Notes under the pieces: generated by a model
What the model was told of the DNA's origin: nothing
Databases searched by the model: none
Seen by the model: the letters and a program-made list of their open reading frames with translations, nothing else
Source of the DNA: Polynucleobacter sp. AP-Titi-500A-B4
Lineage (GTDB): Bacteria; Pseudomonadota; Gammaproteobacteria; Burkholderiales; Burkholderiaceae
Length of the DNA stretch: 64,000 nt
Assembly: GCF_018688095.1 (NCBI RefSeq)
Contig: NZ_CP061311.1
Location: 1,582,120 to 1,646,119, forward strand
Direction of reading: 5' to 3'
Shown here: piece by piece, positions 54,827 to 61,713 of the stretch
Numbering within the stretch: the stretch's first letter is position 1
How the letters are laid out: every line of letters starts with the position of its first letter
Program-made: the position numbers and the translations under genes

Positions 54827-56607
54827 TCATTTGCTAAATGCATAGCAGCTTGCGATATTTTTTTACCGGAACTAGTAAAGGGCAATGGGAAGTATTGTGC
54901 TGCCATTGCGCTAGATAATTCTTGAGCCAGTAGCTCAGGTTGAGGTGAAGTATCTACAAACAAGAGTCGATGGTTTTTCACTCGCAACTCTTTTGCTGCC
55001 ATTAAGGCATCGCTATGAGCACCTGCTCTCCCCCCAACGCCGTTCAGATTCACATTTGCTTTGCCATCACTCATGATCACAATGACCGGTGTTAAGCCCT
55101 TACGCTCAAGAGAAATAGCCATCTCATTCGCAGCCCGAAAACCTGCTGCTAAAGGTGTGCCGCCGCCGCCTGGCAGAGCTGCTAAATTTCTTTTCGCTCT
55201 GGCAAGCGATCTTGTGGGTGGCAACACAATCTCTGCCTTCGCCCCACGCATCGACACCATAGCGACCTCATCGCGCCGGATATAGCACTGAGCCAATAAT
55301 TCCTCTAAAGCCCCTTTTGCTTCGGATAAACGCTGAGTTGCAGATGAGCCCGAGGCATCCACTAAAAAAATAGTGACCGTTCCTCGTCTTCTGAGGTACT
55401 GCTTAATATGAAGATCTTCTGCTCTGAAGTCGATTCTGGATTTTGATGGATGCTGTTGCTGACTAAGGATGCTTGCTCCTCTGAGTCGCTGCCAAGGTAT
55501 AGCCGCTCTAATACTTTTCAGAATATCTAAACGCTTACCATCACTAGGCCTTCCCTTGCGAGAACTGAGCGGCCTGCCACTAAGAAAGTTTTTCTGTACA
55601 GCCCCGGACTTTCCTGAGATATGTGCAGCAGATTTACCAGGCCGATTACTTTGCTTAGGCTGACGCAATAGCTGAGGCGGAATCGAGGCCTTCACAGCCT
55701 CAACAATAATATCTTCTAGCTCTTCATTGGATGGCTGCTCTTGATTCTGCTCAGGGGATGTGTCTGGTTCATCTTGTGCATCATCCATTTGACTATCGGA
55801 GTTTTGATCATCTTGATCTCCTTGATCGGCTTGATCTGGCTCCGAAGGTATTTGTATCCTTTTAGATGGTGTGTACACCAAGCGTGCAGCGTCAATCACT
55901 TCATCTTGACCAACCTCAGATAAGCCCCTTAATGCAGCCAAGGTTTTTGCTGTCTCCAAAGCAAATTGATTTGCCCTTAAGGAGATCACGCCAAGACTAA
56001 AGCCTGCTTTTGTCATGACCTCCAAATACTCATCACTACACTTGACTAAGGGCAAGAGCTTCTTTGCCTCAGCAACATCCTCTGCATCCACTTCAAGAGA
56101 TTCCTTGATATCAGCAATAGAAAACTGATCTAAGTAAATTTCAAAGGCTAATCTATCCAATAATCGTGGGCTAATAGCCTCATCCGCACTGTCAGATTCA
56201 TCTAAGGCAATCACCCCAAATGGACTAGCAGTATCAGCGGGGTTTGTTTCATCTAAGGCTTGAGAGATGAGTGCAATAGCCTGCAAATCCATGCGTTCTA
56301 CCATTGGCAGCAAGAGCAGATTGCCCTGGACTCGCTCTAGAAGACCTTTACTCATGATCAATGAGCCTGCTTGCAAACTCGCTTCGATGTCTAGCGAGCC
56401 TAGAAGTTGCTCCGCTGAGATATTGGCAGGAGCCTTCAGAATTTGTGTACTACATGATGAAGCCAACTGCCTTACATAAGTAAGCCACGCATCCCTCACG
56501 GGGCCAAATTGACTCTTCACCGTAACGCCTTTGAGACCTCTGGGATTAATTGCCAAAAGAATGGCAATGACATTGGCATCAAACCATGCTGTTTGATCTG
56601 ATTTCAC
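54823..56607 (-). CDS. bchD: Magnesium chelatase subunit BchD
   Basis: A 594-residue protein with an AAA-like N-terminal part that lacks a normal P-loop, an acidic linker near residues 250-300 rich in Asp, Gln and Glu, and a C-terminal von Willebrand A domain with the metal site VDASGSSATQ. It bridges BchI and BchH. It overlaps bchI by 4 bases. Confidence 0.95.
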   Translation of the reverse strand: MKSDQTAWFDANVIAILLAINPRGLKGVTVKSQFGPVRDAWLTYVRQLASSCSTQILKAPANISAEQLLGSLDIEASLQAGSLIMSKGLLERVQGNLLLLPMVERMDLQAIALISQALDETNPADTASPFGVIALDESDSADEAISPRLLDRLAFEIYLDQFSIADIKESLEVDAEDVAEAKKLLPLVKCSDEYLEVMTKAGFSLGVISLRANQFALETAKTLAALRGLSEVGQDEVIDAARLVYTPSKRIQIPSEPDQADQGDQDDQNSDSQMDDAQDEPDTSPEQNQEQPSNEELEDIIVEAVKASIPPQLLRQPKQSNRPGKSAAHISGKSGAVQKNFLSGRPLSSRKGRPSDGKRLDILKSIRAAIPWQRLRGASILSQQQHPSKSRIDFRAEDLHIKQYLRRRGTVTIFLVDASGSSATQRLSEAKGALEELLAQCYIRRDEVAMVSMRGAKAEIVLPPTRSLARAKRNLAALPGGGGTPLAAGFRAANEMAISLERKGLTPVIVIMSDGKANVNLNGVGGRAGAHSDALMAAKELRVKNHRLLFVDTSPQPELLAQELSSAMAAQYFPLPFTSSGKKISQAAMHLAND

Positions 56608-57638
56608 TTTGCCGTATCAGCAAAAAACTCTTGCATCGCACGATCAATGCGTGCGCCCGAACTACTATCGTCTAGCGGATTACGTCGCAATCGATGACCT
56701 AGTGCAAGTGGTGCGATTTTTTTCAAATGATTGAGATTGGCTTTTTTCTTACCTTCAAATGCAGCTAAAGCTCTTACGCCTCTAAGTAAGGTTAACTCGC
56801 CTCGTAAACCATCAGTGCCTAAATGAGCGCAGAGCTTAGTGGCTACCTCTAACAATTCATCATCTACTGCTACTTGATCCAAAAGTTTTTGAGACTTCGT
56901 AATTTTTTTCTTGAATTCTTCTTCGGCCTTACTCCACTTAGCAATAAAGCGCTCGGGGTTTCTTTCAAACTCATCACGCCTTTTGATAATCTCGACACGC
57001 TCTTTAAAATCACTCGGCGTCCTCACCTCAGTTGATAAACCAAAGCGATCTAACATCTGAGGGCGCAACTCACCCTCCTCAGGGTTGCCACTGCCGATCA
57101 AAACAAAGCGTGCAGGATGACGAATACTCAATCCCTCTCGCTCGATAATATTTTCTCCAGAAGCTGCAACGTCGATTAGCAAATCCACTAAGTGGTCTTC
57201 GAGAAGATTGACTTCATCAATATAGAGATAGCCACGATTGGCTTTTGCAAGCAGGCCTGGCTCAAACGATTTAATGCCTTGTGTCAGAGCCTTTTCAATA
57301 TCCAATGCTCCAACTACTCTATCTTCTGTAGCGCCAAGGGGTAAGTCGACTACTGGTACCGCAATATTTTCGACCTTTAATTTCATGCCCTGCGCTTTTT
57401 TAGCTTCGCACTCACTACAAAGATTTTTAGACTCTGGATTACAGTGATACTGGCATCCAGCAATCGATTTCATCGATGGCAATAAGGCAGCTAAAGAGCG
57501 AATCGTGGTGGATTTTCCGGTTCCGCGATCGCCAAAAATAAGCACACCGCCGATTAAAGGGTCAATTGTGCAGAGCGTAATCGCCAGCTTCATTTCCGCT
57601 TGTGAAACAATTGCGGTAAAAGGAAAGTTCAGGGCCAT
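56604..57638 (-). CDS. bchI: Magnesium chelatase ATPase subunit BchI
   Basis: The 344-residue AAA+ ATPase has Walker A FGDRGTGKST (residues 35-44), Walker B GYLYIDEVNLLEDHLVD, and GSGNPEEGELRPQMLDRFGL. It hydrolyses ATP to drive Mg insertion. It is the first gene of bchI-bchD, divergent from hemC over 129 bases that contain an inverted repeat but no PpsR box. Confidence 0.97.
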   Translation of the reverse strand: MALNFPFTAIVSQAEMKLAITLCTIDPLIGGVLIFGDRGTGKSTTIRSLAALLPSMKSIAGCQYHCNPESKNLCSECEAKKAQGMKLKVENIAVPVVDLPLGATEDRVVGALDIEKALTQGIKSFEPGLLAKANRGYLYIDEVNLLEDHLVDLLIDVAASGENIIEREGLSIRHPARFVLIGSGNPEEGELRPQMLDRFGLSTEVRTPSDFKERVEIIKRRDEFERNPERFIAKWSKAEEEFKKKITKSQKLLDQVAVDDELLEVATKLCAHLGTDGLRGELTLLRGVRALAAFEGKKKANLNHLKKIAPLALGHRLRRNPLDDSSSGARIDRAMQEFFADTAK

Positions 57639-57672
57639 TGCTATCCCAAGACAAATTAATATTGAAAATGAA

Positions 57673-57694
57673 ATTTAGTTTAGTCTAACTAAAT
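57673..57694. promoter_or_regulatory. Inverted repeat upstream of bchI
   Basis: Arms ATTTAGTT and AACTAAAT pair perfectly around 6 bases, 35 bases before the bchI ATG. It looks like a dimer operator but is unlike the PpsR boxes, suggesting that bchID has a different regulator. Confidence 0.45.
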
Positions 57695-57767
57695 GGTAAT
57701 GTTGTACTTGATTATTAGGAATATCCTCTAGATTTAGAAAATAATTCACGTCATTTATTCAACTCTT

Positions 57768-58709
57768 ATGACCCAAGCCCCCCAACGCCTTGTCATTGCT
57801 TCCCGCGAAAGTCGCTTAGCCATGTGGCAGGCGCAGCATGTGCAAGCCTGCCTACAAAAGCTCTATCCAGGCTGTGATGTCCAGATTTTGGGCATGACCA
57901 CCCGGGGAGACCAGATTTTGGATAAAGCCCTCTCCAAAGTGGGTGGCAAAGGCCTTTTTGTCAAAGAGCTTGAGACTGCCCTAGAAGATGGCAGAGCCGA
58001 TTTAGCAGTCCATTCTTTAAAAGATGTCCCGATGGTCATGCCAAGCGGGTTTGACCTGTCTTGTGTGATGGCTAGAGAAGATGCCAGAGATGCTTTTGTC
58101 TCTAATGATTACAGTAGCTTAGAAGACCTTCCTTCTGGCGCAATTGTGGGCACATCAAGCCTGCGCCGAGAGTCAGTCTTGCGAGCCAAGTTTCCCCATC
58201 TAAGGATTGAGCCCTTACGGGGCAACCTCGATACCCGCATGGGCAAACTCGATCGTGGGGAGTACCAAGCCATTATTTTGGCCGCCGCTGGCTTAAAGCG
58301 CCTTGGCCTAGAGTCCCGGATTCGGGCCTATTTACCCTATGACCCTTACACCCCAGCTGCTGGTCAAGGAGCCCTAGGGATTGAGACCTTAAGTGCGCAC
58401 CCGCACATCAAAGACTGGCTCGCCCCCTTAAATGATTTACCGACTTTATTGGCCGTATCGGCTGAGCGCATGGTCTCACGTCAATTAGGCGGCTCTTGTG
58501 AAGTGCCCTTAGCTGCTCACGCCACTTGGGATCAACACCACCTGCAGATTCGCTCCTTTGTTGCTAGTACTGATGGCAAAGCCATTTGCCTAGCGCAAGG
58601 TAGCGCAGCAGTGCAATCCATTGAGGATGCAGAAGCCCTCGGCTTAGCGGTAGCGCAAGATCTGCTAGCCCAAGGTGCGGCGCAATTGATTCCGAAGATT
58701 GTGAAGTGA
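57768..58709 (+). CDS. hemC: Hydroxymethylbilane synthase
   Basis: A 313-residue porphobilinogen deaminase: LGMTTRGDQILDKALSKVGGKGLFVKELE (in parts), AVHSLKDVP, and the dipyrromethane-cofactor cysteine in LGGSCEVPLAAHA. It polymerises four porphobilinogens. The gene is visibly more GC-rich than the adjacent cluster genes, in line with an ancestral chromosomal gene at the edge of the cluster. hemD, often its neighbour, does not follow. Confidence 0.95.
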   Translation: MTQAPQRLVIASRESRLAMWQAQHVQACLQKLYPGCDVQILGMTTRGDQILDKALSKVGGKGLFVKELETALEDGRADLAVHSLKDVPMVMPSGFDLSCVMAREDARDAFVSNDYSSLEDLPSGAIVGTSSLRRESVLRAKFPHLRIEPLRGNLDTRMGKLDRGEYQAIILAAAGLKRLGLESRIRAYLPYDPYTPAAGQGALGIETLSAHPHIKDWLAPLNDLPTLLAVSAERMVSRQLGGSCEVPLAAHATWDQHHLQIRSFVASTDGKAICLAQGSAAVQSIEDAEALGLAVAQDLLAQGAAQLIPKIVK

Positions 58710-58763
58710 TGAGATCAAATCGTATATATTCTCTTTGAACCATCCCAACATTAAGAGGTAGAC

Positions 58764-58940
58764 ATGTTCTCTAAAACCATTATTAGCCTAGCTTTTCTGT
58801 TCATCATGCTCTTTGGCCTCATGCTGGCGATTCGGGATCAGCAGTACGTCCTATTTGCTATTGGTATTGGCGGTTACTTCTTAGTTTCAATCTCACCAAG
58901 CCTTTGCAAGTGTTACAGAAAATTAATCTCCTCTAACTAA
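58764..58940 (+). CDS. Small membrane protein after hemC, 58 aa
   Basis: A 58-codon gene with an AGAGG site before its ATG. Two hydrophobic segments (about 5-22 and 28-46) and a basic tail with Cys-Lys-Cys (PSLCKCYRK) are seen. I know no family. It follows hemC by 54 bases and precedes another small membrane protein gene by 11 bases. Confidence 0.55.
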   Translation: MFSKTIISLAFLFIMLFGLMLAIRDQQYVLFAIGIGGYFLVSISPSLCKCYRKLISSN

Positions 58941-58951
58941 ACTTAGACGGT

Positions 58952-59152
58952 ATGAGCAATACCAAAAATAAATTTCATTTTTGGCGATTCATTCCTTACC
59001 TTCTCGCCAGCATCATTGGTTTTGGATTTGGCTTTAAGTTTGGTTACGAAATCAGCGGAGCGGGTCTTGCCATATTGACTGGCGTAGTGACCGCACTCAT
59101 TTGTAATTTCATGATGGAATATGTGGTGCTCAAAATATTTGGCCCACGATAA
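58952..59152 (+). CDS. Small two-helix membrane protein, 66 aa
   Basis: The 66-residue protein has a charged start (SNTKNKFHFWRF), and helices at about 13-32 and 36-59 (ASIIGFGFGFKFGYEIS, AILTGVVTALICNFMMEYVV). No family is recognised. It ends in a strong hairpin shared with the convergent 31-aa gene. Confidence 0.6.
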   Translation: MSNTKNKFHFWRFIPYLLASIIGFGFGFKFGYEISGAGLAILTGVVTALICNFMMEYVVLKIFGPR

Positions 59153-59179
59153 ACACCTCATATTGAAATATGAGGTGTT
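59152..59179. terminator. Bidirectional hairpin between convergent small genes
   Basis: A perfect 12-base stem AACACCTCATAT / ATATGAGGTGTT with a TGAA loop begins at the stop codon of the 66-aa gene. T-rich sequence follows some bases later on the plus strand. It probably terminates or stabilises both converging transcripts. Confidence 0.6.
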
Positions 59180-59193
59180 GTCAGTAAATCTTT

Positions 59194-59289
59194 TTACTTA
59201 TATTTGCTGGTCAGTCTTTTGGCCATCGATGAGAGCGTAATCACGCAAACAACAATCCAAGCTGTCAATAAAATTCCGGTTACATTCAT
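59194..59289 (-). CDS. Membrane peptide after pucC, 31 aa
   Basis: A 31-codon gene with an AGGGAG site 8 bases before its ATG. The peptide is one helix (MNVTGILLTAWIVVCVITLS) with a basic tail (AKRLTSKYK). It follows pucC by 60 bases on the same strand and is the last gene of the puc group. It might be an accessory antenna subunit, as small extra puc products are known in R. capsulatus; this is inference. Confidence 0.55.
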   Translation of the reverse strand: MNVTGILLTAWIVVCVITLSSMAKRLTSKYK

Positions 59290-59349
59290 GTCGGTCTCCC
59301 TAAGCACAATTTAAACAAGGTCAAATTAATACCACTACATAACAAGATT

Positions 59350-60741
59350 TTATTGCTTCTTGGGCAAAAGTGTTCTCATTGAAAAAATAGTCGTGATCAA
59401 TAGCCCAATTTCCAACAAATACACAAAGGAATAGCCTGTAGCAGGCCCTATTACCCCCTCAGGGAACCAGTTTGCGGCCCCAATGGCCACCACAATATCT
59501 CGAATAATCCCGCCTAAACCAATGGCAACCCCAGCTGCGGTTGCCTGGACGGCACCCCAAGCACCCAATGCGAGACCCCTTTGATCACTGGGAGCCAACT
59601 GCATTGTTGCCGTTAAAGTTCCATGACTAAAAAGACCGCCCCCAAAACCAATCAAAAAAGTACCCAATAAAAAGAGTGGTTTTAGCAATAAAGGGGCAGA
59701 CAGCACAATCAAGATAAAAGCAGGAATCCCTACCAGGGCTCCAATGCTGGCCATGTAAAAAGGGTCAGTACCTTTACTCAATACCCGAGAGGCCCAGCTA
59801 AAGCCGATCAATCCACCAATCGCTAGGATTGCAGTCAGCATGGTGGTGTCACTGACACTCATACCCAGAATCTGTCCACCATAAGGCTCAAGCAATACTT
59901 CATTCATGCTGAAAGCCATGGTTCCAAATCCAACCGCAAGCAATCTTCTCATGGCGTTACCCCCTTGCGCAAAAGTGCGCCAAGAGTCCAAGAATGAAGG
60001 ATCTCTAGAAGGTTTTTTCTCAGTCTGGGTTCTCGGCTCCTGTTGCCAGAGCGAAATCACATTCAATACTATGGTGGTAACTGCGGATGCCTGAATCACT
60101 TGAATTAATTTTCCAGGACTAAATTCGTTCAAAGCATAGCCAAATACCAAAGCACTAACAATCATGCCCAGCAGTTGCATGACATACATTAATCCAACCA
60201 CTTTAGGTTGATCGGCTTCAGGAGCTAAATCGGTAGCTAAAGCCAGACCTACCGTCTGCGTAATATGAATACCAGCACCAACGAGTAAAAATGCGAGACC
60301 AGAGGCGGCCCATCCAATCCATACTGGCGCCTGCGATGATTGACCTGCCCCGGACAAAACTAGCAATGCAAAAGGCATGATGGATAAACCGCCAAATTGA
60401 ACTAAGGTGCCCATCCAAATATAGGGCACTCTGCGCCAACCCAAAGCAGATTTATGGTTATCGGATCGAAAGCCAATCAGCGCTCGAAAAGGTGCAAAGA
60501 TAATCGGCAAAGAGATCATGACCGAAACGATTGAAGCTGGTACATGCAGCTCCACAATCATGACGCGATTTAAAGTGCCCACCAGCAAGACCAATGCCAT
60601 GCCTGCAGAGGCTTGGAACAAAGAGAGTCGAAGTAGTCTCGATAAGGGCAACTTATCTGAGGCCGCATCCGCAAAAGGAAGATACCGAGGACCGAGATTT
60701 GTCCACGATTGCATGAGCTTTTTAGTTACTCGGTTCATCAT
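59350..60741 (-). CDS. pucC: LH2 assembly protein PucC
   Basis: A 463-residue 12-helix protein of the PucC family, closely similar in layout to lhaA: LPFADAASDKLPLSRLLRLSLFQASAGMA (in parts), VGTLNRVMIVELHVPASIVS, ALGWRRVPYIWMGTLVQFGG and GLALGAWGAVQATAAGVAIGLGG. It lies downstream of pucBA behind a terminator, as in R. capsulatus pucBACDE, and supports LH2 synthesis. Confidence 0.93.
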   Translation of the reverse strand: MMNRVTKKLMQSWTNLGPRYLPFADAASDKLPLSRLLRLSLFQASAGMALVLLVGTLNRVMIVELHVPASIVSVMISLPIIFAPFRALIGFRSDNHKSALGWRRVPYIWMGTLVQFGGLSIMPFALLVLSGAGQSSQAPVWIGWAASGLAFLLVGAGIHITQTVGLALATDLAPEADQPKVVGLMYVMQLLGMIVSALVFGYALNEFSPGKLIQVIQASAVTTIVLNVISLWQQEPRTQTEKKPSRDPSFLDSWRTFAQGGNAMRRLLAVGFGTMAFSMNEVLLEPYGGQILGMSVSDTTMLTAILAIGGLIGFSWASRVLSKGTDPFYMASIGALVGIPAFILIVLSAPLLLKPLFLLGTFLIGFGGGLFSHGTLTATMQLAPSDQRGLALGAWGAVQATAAGVAIGLGGIIRDIVVAIGAANWFPEGVIGPATGYSFVYLLEIGLLITTIFSMRTLLPKKQ

Positions 60742-60811
60742 TTAATTCTAGCTGATCAAAATAGAAATCTAGATGAGAGATTGCAGATCAGATTTTGAGA
60801 ATGTTAAAACT

Positions 60812-60840
60812 AAAAAGGCTGGTATTTACCCAGCCTTTTT
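60812..60840 (-). terminator. Terminator between pucA and pucC
   Basis: A perfect stem AAAAAGGCTGG / CCAGCCTTTTT with a 7-base loop ends in a T run in the minus direction. Read-through would give low pucC levels relative to pucBA. Confidence 0.8.
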
Positions 60841-60856
60841 AGAAACATCAAACACT

Positions 60857-61057
60857 TTACTTCTTCATCGGTGCCGCGGGTGCCGCCGGCATTGATGCTG
60901 CTGCTGTCTTAGCGCCACCTTCTAAGAAAGCGCTAACCCAAGTTGTATGAGACAAGATTGCGTAATGCACACTAAAAGATCCAACTGCTACTGCTCCAAT
61001 AATGAGCGGGATCCCAACGGTAGGTTTCACTACTGTCCACATTTTTCCGTAAATCAT
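60857..61057 (-). CDS. pucA: LH2-type alpha peptide PucA with B800-820 signature
   Basis: The 66-residue alpha peptide aligns without gaps with LH2 alpha of Rhodoblastus acidophilus over residues 1-48: MIYGKMWTVVKPTVGIP, ligand His31 in SVHYAIL, SHTTW at 36-40. Positions 44-45 are Phe-Leu, the pair found in B800-820 (LH3) complexes, where B800-850 has Tyr-Trp. The tail is Ala/Pro-rich (AAPAAPMKK). It follows pucB by 17 bases. Confidence 0.93.
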   Translation of the reverse strand: MIYGKMWTVVKPTVGIPLIIGAVAVGSFSVHYAILSHTTWVSAFLEGGAKTAAASMPAAPAAPMKK

Positions 61058-61074
61058 ATCGATCTCCCTTCCCT

Positions 61075-61224
61075 TTATTTAAGCCAAGGTGAATAAATAT
61101 AAGCGAGCAAATGCGCCAATGCTGCAATCATCCCAAAAAACTGGGTCCCTTGAATCAGATTACGATGCAACTCCTCTGATTGTTCTTCGTTCAAGCCCGT
61201 AAGGCTTATTTTTCCATCTGACAT
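61075..61224 (-). CDS. pucB: LH2-type beta peptide PucB
   Basis: A 49-residue beta peptide: ISLTGLNEEQSEELHRNLIQG, with a histidine near 20 and the ligand histidine in ALAHLLAYIYSPWLK. A GGGAGA site precedes the ATG. Two tandem PpsR boxes and the conserved upstream element lie in its promoter. Confidence 0.93.
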   Translation of the reverse strand: MSDGKISLTGLNEEQSEELHRNLIQGTQFFGMIAALAHLLAYIYSPWLK

Positions 61225-61313
61225 AGTTGTGTCTCCCTATAGAAAAGACTCACTAAACGTGCAACCCCGCACGCAGGGTAGTGACCAAAATCACTGCTTC
61301 CTAAAACTACATA

Positions 61314-61331
61314 TGTAATCTAATAAATACA
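61314..61331 (-). promoter_or_regulatory. PpsR/CrtJ box 1 of the pucB promoter
   Basis: TGTAATCTAATAAATACA is a perfect TGT-N12-ACA site, about 90 bases before pucB. It is paired with box 2; centres are 26 bases apart, about 2.5 helical turns. Confidence 0.7.
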
Positions 61332-61339
61332 CTTATGAT

Positions 61340-61357
61340 TGTCAAGGACAATATACA
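61340..61357 (-). promoter_or_regulatory. PpsR/CrtJ box 2 of the pucB promoter
   Basis: TGTCAAGGACAATATACA is a perfect TGT-N12-ACA site 8 bases from box 1. Tandem PpsR sites in puc promoters are known to bind cooperatively in purple bacteria. Confidence 0.7.
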
Positions 61358-61458
61358 TTTATTACAGAATAATACTATTTAACTGTTTTAATTCAATAAC
61401 TTATAGATTATTTTAATTTTTTAAGGAAATTGGTTTTGTTGCTTAAATAACTACAAAA

Positions 61459-61477
61459 TTAGTACTTACCCTGATAT
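61459..61477 (-). promoter_or_regulatory. Conserved TACCCT-type upstream element, pucB copy
   Basis: TTAGTACTTACCCTGATAT differs from the bchF copy at two positions, and the flanking ACAAAA is shared too. It is about 120-148 bases from the two PpsR box centres, unlike the close spacing in the other operons. Confidence 0.55.
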
Positions 61478-61713
61478 TCATTGAGGGGAAATTTAGATAT
61501 CAATCCAAGGGAAAACTAGCACTCAAATCATCCGATTAATGTCAATACGTCGACTAAGCCCGCAAACGCAGTGAGTAGCGTGGCGCTCGCTTCTGGAAAA
61601 GATGAGTTTGTACAAGTTACAAACAATTCGACACCCGCCAGCACTTTGGGTTCATATTTTTTAATCGCATCGATAATGAAGAAAATATTGAGAGGCTCAT
61701 CAGACCATTCCTT

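Larger units (their letters stand above)
61225..61713. promoter_or_regulatory. puc upstream region, 489 bases without a convincing gene
   Basis: The region next to pucB holds a leader that can fold (AGTGA / TCACT and ACCC / GGGT stems near 61265-61300), two PpsR boxes at 61314-61357, AT-rich sequence, and the conserved element at 61459-61477. Beyond about 61500 I see only an unconvincing minus-strand frame (61528-61734, TTG start) that runs into the ABC transporter start. Confidence 0.6.
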
